Positions 57,909 through 64,000 of a stretch of DNA of 64,000 nucleotides are shown in pieces. The notes under the pieces are model-generated. The model was not told where the DNA came from, made no database searches, and was given only the letters and a program-made list of their open reading frames with translations. The stretch lies in contig CP123444.1 in assembly GCA_029866965.1 (NCBI GenBank), positions 2,087,501-2,151,500 of the forward strand, read 5' to 3'. The DNA comes from Flavobacteriaceae bacterium YJPT1-3 (lineage in GTDB: Bacteria; Bacteroidota; Bacteroidia; Flavobacteriales; Flavobacteriaceae). A program made the position numbers and the translations under genes. Within the stretch, counting starts at the first letter, position 1, and every line of letters starts with the position of its first letter.

Positions 57909-59297
57909 ATGACCTTAATCAAATCCATATCAGGAATTCGCGGAACCATAGGAGGCGCAGTAGGAGAAAATTTGACGCCCATTGATGCCGTAAAATTTGC
58001 AGCAGCTTATGGCACCTGGCTGAAACAGCAGCGCAATAAAGAGCATTATCGGGTAGTGGTAGGACGTGATGCCCGTATTTCTGGGCCCATGATTCAAGAG
58101 TTGGTCATGAATACCCTGGTGGGGATGGGCATCCATGTGATTGATCTGGGATTATCTACCACCCCAACGGTTGAGGTGGCCGTGCCCATGGAGCATGCCG
58201 ATGGAGGGATCATCTTAACAGCCTCCCACAATCCAAAAGAGTGGAACGCCTTAAAACTGCTTAACCAACGCGGGGAGTTTTTAGACGGAGCTGAAGGAGC
58301 CAAGATCCTAAAGATCGCCGAAGACGACTCTGTGGTTTTTGCAGAGGTCGATCATTTGGGAAAGATCACGCGAAACGATGCTTATATCGATCTGCATATC
58401 GAAGAAGTTCTGGCCCTGAAGCTGGTAAACGCCGATCAAGTGAAAAAAGCCGGATTTAAAGTCGTTGTGGATGGAGTCAATTCAACCGGGGGTATCGCCA
58501 TACCGCGTTTGTTGGAACAATTGGGGGTACATACGGTCGAATTGTACTGTGAACCCACCGGCGATTTTCCTCACAATCCGGAGCCTTTAAAGAAGCACCT
58601 GGGAGCTATTTGTTCTAAAGTGATTGAAGAAAAGGCCGATCTCGGGATTGTGGTCGATCCGGATGTGGACCGACTTGCCTTTATTGATGAGCATGGAGAG
58701 ATGTTTGGAGAAGAATATACTCTGGTGGCTTGCGCTGACTATGTTTTATCACAAACTCCGGGAGATACGGTTTCCAATCTATCCTCCTCCCGTGCGCTGC
58801 GGGATATTACTCAAAAACATGGAGGAAATTACCACGCCAGCGCGGTAGGCGAGGTTAATGTGGTGCAATTAATGAAAGAAAAGAAGGCGGTCATTGGGGG
58901 AGAAGGCAACGGGGGTATCATTTATCCTGCTGCACACTACGGCAGAGATAGCCTGGTAGGCGTAGCGCTGTTTCTAACCCATCTTGCTCAGGGCAATGCG
59001 ACGGTCAGTGAATTGCGAGCCGGGTATCCTTCCTATTATATGGCTAAGGAAAAGATCGCGTTGACCCCGCAGATCGACGTAGATGCGATCCTGACCACTG
59101 TGACTGAACGCTACGCTCAGGAAGAAGTGAATACCATAGACGGAGTTAAAATCGATTTCCCGGAGCACTGGGTGCATCTGCGTAAATCCAACACTGAGCC
59201 TATTATTCGTATATATACTGAAGCACAGAGCCAGACAGCTGCCGATGATTTAGCGCAAAAAATGATCCAGGAACTGAAAGAAATCGCGGGCATTTAG
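57909..59297 (+). CDS. glmM: Phosphoglucosamine/phosphoglucomutase family protein
   Basis: The 462-aa enzyme of the alpha-D-phosphohexomutase family has the active-site Ser106 in LTASHNPKEWN, the magnesium loop VVDPDVDRLAF, GGEGNGG and the phosphate-binding RKSNTEPIIRIYTEA. GlmM makes glucosamine-1-phosphate for peptidoglycan. The start MTLIKSISGIRGTIGG is typical. Its stop overlaps by four bases the stop of the convergent acyltransferase gene. Confidence 0.9.
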   Translation: MTLIKSISGIRGTIGGAVGENLTPIDAVKFAAAYGTWLKQQRNKEHYRVVVGRDARISGPMIQELVMNTLVGMGIHVIDLGLSTTPTVEVAVPMEHADGGIILTASHNPKEWNALKLLNQRGEFLDGAEGAKILKIAEDDSVVFAEVDHLGKITRNDAYIDLHIEEVLALKLVNADQVKKAGFKVVVDGVNSTGGIAIPRLLEQLGVHTVELYCEPTGDFPHNPEPLKKHLGAICSKVIEEKADLGIVVDPDVDRLAFIDEHGEMFGEEYTLVACADYVLSQTPGDTVSNLSSSRALRDITQKHGGNYHASAVGEVNVVQLMKEKKAVIGGEGNGGIIYPAAHYGRDSLVGVALFLTHLAQGNATVSELRAGYPSYYMAKEKIALTPQIDVDAILTTVTERYAQEEVNTIDGVKIDFPEHWVHLRKSNTEPIIRIYTEAQSQTAADDLAQKMIQELKEIAGI

Positions 59298-60175
59298 GAA
59301 GCAGTCTGCAGATGCTTAAAGCGCTTGTGTGTCCATAGATAATAAGCAGGATCTCGTTTGATCTGCTGTTCTAAGGCTTTCGCGAAAGCAGCAGTGATCT
59401 CAAAATCAGCAAAGGCATCGGGCTGTTCAGCCAGCAATTGAAATTTGGTCTTATAATGCCCTCTGGACACCTTACATACCTCCACAAAGACCACCGGTAG
59501 CTGTTCTTTTTTTGCGATACGCTCTACTCCGGTGAAAAAAGGAAGCTCATAACCAAAAAAGGAGGTCCTGAAATGATTAGCCACCTTGCCTTTGGTGGAT
59601 TGATCTGCGATAAAAAGATAGGTACCTACGCGACCCTCCTCCTGATGATCGGAAATGACTTTGCGTATAACTTTGTTGGGAATAAGCCCTGAATTGAAGC
59701 GGGCGCGAATGCGGTGCACCCATTGATCGAAATACTTGTTCTTTATGGGTTTATAGATGCCAAAGCCTGTATTATTTAAATGAAATTGGAGCACAGAAAG
59801 CCATTCATAGTTGGCATAGTGCCCCATAATCAAAATCGCGCTCTTTCCTTGAGCCTCCAATTCCTGTAAGAGTTCAGGATTTTCAAATTGCATGCGCGCC
59901 TGAAGTTTATTAGGATCGACAGAGATCGACTTGATCATCTCCAGAAAGAGATCGCACAGATGGCTGTAGAACTTCTTTTCGATAGCACTAAGCTCGGATT
60001 TAGATTTTTCCGGGAAGGCCAGTTGCAAATTGGTGCGTACTACTTTTCGCCGGTATCCGATCAGGCGGTAGACCAGAAAATTGACACCGTCTGAAAAGCC
60101 GTAAAGCAACTGAAAAGGAAGCTTGGAAATCCCCCAAAGTAGTGGATAAACCAAGAGAAATACGACCTTTTGCAT
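59294..60175 (-). CDS. Lysophospholipid/late lipid A acyltransferase (LpxL/HtrB family)
   Basis: The 293-aa inner-membrane acyltransferase has an N-terminal membrane segment (VVFLLVYPLLWGISKLPF) and the catalytic HX4(D/E) motif HYANYEW. RVGTYLFIADQSTKG, PFFTGVERIAKKEQLPVVF and YYLWTHKRFKH are also family blocks. It adds a secondary acyl chain to lipid A. The ATG at 60175 is chosen. A palindrome copy (59376-59389) encodes AAFAKALEQ. The promoter is probably shared with the divergent rhomboid gene. Confidence 0.9.
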   Translation of the reverse strand: MQKVVFLLVYPLLWGISKLPFQLLYGFSDGVNFLVYRLIGYRRKVVRTNLQLAFPEKSKSELSAIEKKFYSHLCDLFLEMIKSISVDPNKLQARMQFENPELLQELEAQGKSAILIMGHYANYEWLSVLQFHLNNTGFGIYKPIKNKYFDQWVHRIRARFNSGLIPNKVIRKVISDHQEEGRVGTYLFIADQSTKGKVANHFRTSFFGYELPFFTGVERIAKKEQLPVVFVEVCKVSRGHYKTKFQLLAEQPDAFADFEITAAFAKALEQQIKRDPAYYLWTHKRFKHLQTAS

Positions 60176-60229
60176 GCGTGAATTGTTTTGCCAAAGATAA
60201 GTTATCTTTGAGCGAACTAAAGGCGATCT

Positions 60230-60880
60230 ATGGGCAAATTGAGCTTGGTAACTCTGATTGTGATTGCAGCGAATGTGCTGTTTTCGATGCGGGGATTTAA
60301 GGACTTTTCTTTCTTTGAGAAATATAAATTCAATACTGGAGCCATTCGTAGGGGGGAGCAGCAACGTATTTTAACTTCTGGTTTTTTGCATGTCTCTGTG
60401 CAGCATCTGTTTTTCAATATGCTGACCCTCTATTTTTTTGCGAACGTGGTGATCTTCAATTTAGGGCCCATCAATTTTTTATTGATCTATCTGGGAAGTT
60501 TGATCCTGGGCAACTTGCTTTCCTTTTATTTCCATAAGGACGATTACCACTACAGTGCCGTAGGTGCTAGTGGAGCGGTGTCGGGCATTCTCTATGCGGC
60601 CATTTTGTTACAGCCGGGGATGAGCCTTTATCTTTTTTTTATTCCAATACCCATTCCGGCCTATCTATTCGGAATCGGGTATTTGCTGTATTCCATTTGG
60701 GGTATGCGTGCTCAAAATGACAATATTGGCCATGACGCCCATTTTGGCGGTGCGGTTGGGGGTTATGCTTTGACCCTGGCTTTTGCTCCAGCCTTATTGC
60801 AAACCAATACGATTATGGTTATCTTATTAGCAATCCCGATTGTCATCTTGTTTATATTGAACAAAACCGGCAAGATCTAA
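60230..60880 (+). CDS. Rhomboid-family intramembrane serine protease
   Basis: The 216-aa protein has six membrane segments with the catalytic Ser114 in GASGAVSG and His171 in HDAHFGGAVGGY. HLFFNMLTLYFF also matches the family. Rhomboids cut membrane-anchored substrates; the target is unknown. It is divergent from the acyltransferase gene and followed by 16 bases to the SIMPL gene. Confidence 0.93.
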   Translation: MGKLSLVTLIVIAANVLFSMRGFKDFSFFEKYKFNTGAIRRGEQQRILTSGFLHVSVQHLFFNMLTLYFFANVVIFNLGPINFLLIYLGSLILGNLLSFYFHKDDYHYSAVGASGAVSGILYAAILLQPGMSLYLFFIPIPIPAYLFGIGYLLYSIWGMRAQNDNIGHDAHFGGAVGGYALTLAFAPALLQTNTIMVILLAIPIVILFILNKTGKI

Positions 60881-60896
60881 TCTATAGTCTTCATCT

Positions 60897-61580
60897 ATGA
60901 AAACACTTTTGTATACCTTCTTCATTATGGTCACCATTGCAGCACACAGTCAAGAATCTTTCCCGTATCAGGTATCGGTTACCGGTGAGGGGCAGGTGCA
61001 GGTCGTTCCTGATCAGGTTCTGGTCAATATCCGCGTAGAACATACCGGGCAGGATCCGGCTGCGGTAAAGCGAAAGAACGATGAGGTGATCGACAAGGTG
61101 ATCGCTTTCGCGAAAAAACAAAAAATAGCGGCTAAAGATATTAAAACACAATACCTCACCCTCAACAAGAATTATGATTATCAAACAAAAAGCTATTCGT
61201 ACGCCGCTAATCAGTCTATTGCACTGCGCATGAGGGATTTGGACAACTATGAAGCGACCATGAGCGGTCTTTTAGAACTAGGGGTGAATCGCATTGATGG
61301 GATCAGCTTTCTAAGCTCGGATGCAGATGCCTTGCATGAAGAGGCGCGTAAGAAAGCCATCCTGAATGCCAAGCAAAAAGCCATGACCTATGCCGGCACC
61401 TTAGGGCAGGAGATTGGAAAGGCACGATCCATCAGTGAGGGTGGTACCTCCAGCAGACCGCAACCGGAAATGCGCATGATGGCCATGGCAGATAGTGGTG
61501 GTGTACCTAGCGATACCATGGCACCGGGTGAAATGACGATTACCGCTCAGGTTCAAGTCGTTTTTGAACTTCTACGTTAA
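60897..61580 (+). CDS. Exported SIMPL-domain protein (DUF541)
   Basis: The 227-aa protein has a signal peptide (LLYTFFIMVTIAAHSQ) and a SIMPL domain: VSVTGEGQVQVVPDQVLVNI, QYLTLNKNYDYQTKSYSYAA, KKAILNAKQKAMTYAGTLG and AQVQVVFELL. Function is unknown; family members are periplasmic and linked to stress. It is in an operon with the rhomboid gene. The last nine bases overlap the convergent gene. Confidence 0.9.
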   Translation: MKTLLYTFFIMVTIAAHSQESFPYQVSVTGEGQVQVVPDQVLVNIRVEHTGQDPAAVKRKNDEVIDKVIAFAKKQKIAAKDIKTQYLTLNKNYDYQTKSYSYAANQSIALRMRDLDNYEATMSGLLELGVNRIDGISFLSSDADALHEEARKKAILNAKQKAMTYAGTLGQEIGKARSISEGGTSSRPQPEMRMMAMADSGGVPSDTMAPGEMTITAQVQVVFELLR

Positions 61581-62708
61581 ATCTTTACGATAGGTTCTGC
61601 GGCGCTTATGCAAGTCAGGATTGTAATCTTTCCAAAGCTGCTGAATGGCCTTGTTTTCCTCCAACTCCGGATTGGTCTCCACATCAGTGATGCCCTGTTT
61701 ATTGAATAATTCTTGCATGGCCTGAAAGATCACAGCGGTGATGCCTTTTCCCTGATATTCCGGATCAATACCTATCAAATAAAAGGCGGCCGTACTGTTC
61801 TTCTTTTTGGCGCGTAAGAGATGAATGAAGCCAAATGGCCATAAACTGCCATTGGCCTTTTTCAAGGCTCTGGAGAAAGAAGGCATGGTAATCGCAAAAG
61901 CAACTAGTTTCCCCTCTTTATCCTCCACACATTTGATAAATTCAGGATTGATATACTTTAAGTACTTTTCTTTGTAATGATCAATTTGATATTGCTGGAT
62001 AGGGACAAAACTGCTCAATGAGCTATAGGTCTTGTTCAACAGGCCGAACATATCATCTACATAAGGGACGATCTCACTCGTTTTGGTAAAGTGAACCAAT
62101 TTCAGTTGGTACCGCTCGCTCACGATACCTGCAAACTTTTTCACTTTTGGATTCGCGCTCTCGGCCGGTGGAATTTGAATGCGATACTCCACCCATTCAG
62201 AGGCTTTTTCAAAGCCCAATTGCTCAAAATGCTCTTGATAGTAAGGATAATTATACCAGGTAATCATGGTGTTCAAATGCTCAAATCCCTTGATCAACAG
62301 TCCGGCTTTTTCCATATTGGAAAAACCTACCGGCCCTTCCAAATAGTCTAAATTTTGGTTCCTTCCAATTTCCTCCACTCGGGACAGCAGTGCTTTGGTC
62401 ACTTCAATGTCATCCACCACATCAAACCAGCCAAAACGCATTTTTGGCTTCTTTTGTTCATTGATCTCGATGTGATTGATGATTCCGGCTATGCGACCCA
62501 CGGCTTGACCATCACGATAGGCTAAAAAATAGCGGGCTTTAGCGTTTTTAAAGACTGGGTTTTTGGACGGATCCATGCTTTCCAGTTCGTCGTTGATCAA
62601 CGGGGGCACCCAGTTGGACTCTTTGCCGTAGAGCATAAAAGGGAATTTAACGAACGTTCGCAATTCCTTTTTGGTAATCATTTCTCGTATGGTAATCGCT
62701 TCTTGCAT
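61572..62708 (-). CDS. GNAT-like acyltransferase family protein
   Basis: The 378-aa protein is made of two GNAT-like halves. The second is clearer: FYLIGIDPEYQGKGITAVIF matches the acetyl-CoA loop (QGKG), while the first has FLAYRDGQAVGRIAGIINH. The opening ITIREMITKKELRTFVKFPF resembles a flavobacterial family of unknown substrate. It is a single gene between convergent neighbours. Confidence 0.78.
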   Translation of the reverse strand: MQEAITIREMITKKELRTFVKFPFMLYGKESNWVPPLINDELESMDPSKNPVFKNAKARYFLAYRDGQAVGRIAGIINHIEINEQKKPKMRFGWFDVVDDIEVTKALLSRVEEIGRNQNLDYLEGPVGFSNMEKAGLLIKGFEHLNTMITWYNYPYYQEHFEQLGFEKASEWVEYRIQIPPAESANPKVKKFAGIVSERYQLKLVHFTKTSEIVPYVDDMFGLLNKTYSSLSSFVPIQQYQIDHYKEKYLKYINPEFIKCVEDKEGKLVAFAITMPSFSRALKKANGSLWPFGFIHLLRAKKKNSTAAFYLIGIDPEYQGKGITAVIFQAMQELFNKQGITDVETNPELEENKAIQQLWKDYNPDLHKRRRTYRKDLT

Positions 62709-62744
62709 TGCGCTATTGAACTTTAGGAGTCAAGGATTTCAAGA

Positions 62745-63695
62745 TTAGTTTCCCCCGCCGTATCGGCTTTTTCTTCGGGCTTCTCGTTCCTGATAATTGG
62801 GCGCTTCATCGTCATCGTCAAAGCGTTTGTCAGCATGCATGCCGTCATAGCGGTAAGCAATGCCGAATGCAATATTAAAGCGTGAGGGAGTATCTTTAAA
62901 ATTAGTAAGTGCGGATACATCAACTTGCAGATTTTTACTGACCAAATAAGCTGCACCTCCTCGTAAAATATCATCAGCATAAAGATCGCTTTTAATCACC
63001 TGAACCTCTAAAAACCCTGCCAAACGGGGCGTGAGGGATCTTGTCATGGTGGAGATCCAGGCGTAAGAAGGGAAATCGGTTCCAATAAAGTCGCCACTGA
63101 AGTTGTTTACCCAGACCCAGGCTCCCCAATTATTCTGGGTGATGATGGCAGCCCGCGGACTAAACCCTTCCAGATCAGTGGTCACAAAGGGATTATCACT
63201 GTAGATGTAATTAGCTCCGGCGTATACGGCCACGGCCGGGATCAACGAGCGCCATTTAAAACGGCGGTTGGCGTGATAACTGTAAATATTGACTTCTTCC
63301 TCCACCTTATAGGGGTCATAGACCAGGTATTTGGCGCCCAGGCTTAAGGAGGGAAAACCACTACGATCGAAGGGAACGCTATTATCGCCTTGTATTTGAT
63401 CAATATCTTCAGAGATATAGGTGGTCGAAAACAGTACTTCAAGGGTCTCCATCAAAAATCCGTAGCGCACGGTCGCATCGATGCCCCAAAGACTGGATTC
63501 TGTATTTAGTAAATTGTGTTCCTCATCACCGATCAGGCCGCCGGTTTCAATCTGAATGACATTCTTCCCAGGAGCAAAAGCGCCTTGTGATTGTCCGGGT
63601 CGATTAGTGTTGATGGTTTCCGTGTATTGTGCACTGCTTAGCTGATACATGGGGAGCAGCAGCAATAAACAAATGCAGTTTTTTAAGTAGGTCAT
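62745..63695 (-). CDS. Outer-membrane transporter-like beta barrel
   Basis: The 316-aa protein has a signal peptide (CICLLLLLPMYQLSSAQ) and a pattern of alternating strands, with INTNRPGQSQGAFAPGKNVI and IETGGLIGDEEHN typical of the PF13557-like outer-membrane family. The C-terminal tail is unusually charged (FDDDDEAPNYQEREARRKSR) for a barrel, which normally ends in an aromatic residue. ATG 63695 opens the signal peptide. Function unknown. Confidence 0.75.
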   Translation of the reverse strand: MTYLKNCICLLLLLPMYQLSSAQYTETINTNRPGQSQGAFAPGKNVIQIETGGLIGDEEHNLLNTESSLWGIDATVRYGFLMETLEVLFSTTYISEDIDQIQGDNSVPFDRSGFPSLSLGAKYLVYDPYKVEEEVNIYSYHANRRFKWRSLIPAVAVYAGANYIYSDNPFVTTDLEGFSPRAAIITQNNWGAWVWVNNFSGDFIGTDFPSYAWISTMTRSLTPRLAGFLEVQVIKSDLYADDILRGGAAYLVSKNLQVDVSALTNFKDTPSRFNIAFGIAYRYDGMHADKRFDDDDEAPNYQEREARRKSRYGGGN

Positions 63696-63890
63696 GGTGA
63701 AATCGCTTGTGTTCGCTTTCGCGCCAGCCTGCATTCCAGTTGGACCCGAAGGCCTTTGGAGGACAGCGTAGCATATCTCACAAACATAATGTAAAAAATA
63801 GAAAAAGCCTAAATCCGCGTATCCCCTGTAGCGTGTCAATTTTATTGTTTTTTTAAGGCTTCCCAAATGGGGATTGGCTAATTTTGATTT

Positions 63891-64000
63891 ATGCTTGGAT
63901 TTCTGAAAACCCTCCTTATTATTTTGCTGGTAATCATGGCCTTGCGTCTTTTGGCCCGCATAGCGATGCCTTATCTTCTGCAATTCATTGCAAAAAAAGC
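63891..64000 (+). CDS. DUF4834-like small membrane protein, start only
   Basis: The frame from ATG 63891 runs to the window end. It reads a membrane segment (MLGFLKTLLIILLVIMALR) then LLARIAMPYLLQFIAKK, the usual opening of DUF4834 proteins of flavobacteria. The remainder is outside the window. Function unknown. Confidence 0.65.
   Translation, partial: MLGFLKTLLIILLVIMALRLLARIAMPYLLQFIAKK

Overview
The window is chromosomal DNA from a Bacteroidota bacterium, most likely a marine member of the Flavobacteriaceae. The evidence is a SusC/SusD pair, a type IX secretion (T9SS) sorting domain, candidate TAnnTTTG -7 promoter elements, few Shine-Dalgarno sequences, a hybrid two-component regulator with an AraC-type output, and flavobacterial markers (82-aa DUF6952-like protein, DUF4834-like protein, LolA-LptF-RibB downstream of FtsK).

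Layout. (1) 1-12.9 kb, + strand: the end of a polysaccharide utilization locus. It holds the SusC C-terminus, SusD, a GH144-type glucanase lipoprotein, a GH3 beta-glucosidase, an 1821-aa T9SS-secreted protein with eleven copies of an unrecognised jelly-roll-like domain (ten almost identical, 468-bp period), and a surface lipoprotein with four diverged copies of the same domain. Together these look like a capture, cleavage and import route for a beta-glucan. (2) 13-15.8 kb: YtxH-type protein, a doubly broken CDP-alcohol phosphatidyltransferase gene and the metallophosphoesterase that overlaps its original stop codon. (3) 15.9-25.8 kb, - strand: an eight-gene cell-envelope operon (three lipoproteins plus an OmpA-type lipoprotein, a collagen-like segment, a DUF4412-type protein and small proteins). 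It lies directly downstream of a TPR-type hybrid two-component regulator; the gap between them has a -7 element and two direct repeats 21 bp apart. (4) 26.0-29.8 kb, - strand: a membrane TPR-adenylate cyclase followed by a Pycsar-type transmembrane effector, with unknown neighbours. (5) 30.2-36.4 kb: Omp85-type barrel, serine hydrolase, tRNA-Ser(TGA), two families of intergenic tandem repeats, thioesterase, nitroreductase and a frameshifted methyltransferase. (6) 36.6-44.5 kb, - strand: housekeeping and envelope genes (tpx, dgkA, ftsK, lolA-like, lptF-like, ribB) and a peroxiredoxin-thioredoxin operon. (7) 44.8-64 kb: NhaC antiporter, a possible small RNA, methionine gamma-lyase with a divergent Lrp regulator, lipoamide dehydrogenase, alcohol dehydrogenase, gamma-glutamyltransferase, phosphoglucomutase/GlmM family, a late lipid A acyltransferase, rhomboid protease and others.

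The signals most worth following are the shared repeat domain in the glucan locus, the regulator-operator-envelope operon, the cyclase/Pycsar-effector pair, and a 14-bp palindrome, GCTTTCGCGAAAGC, found seven times exactly (six inside genes, in two reading frames). All functions are inferred from sequence reading; no searches were run.
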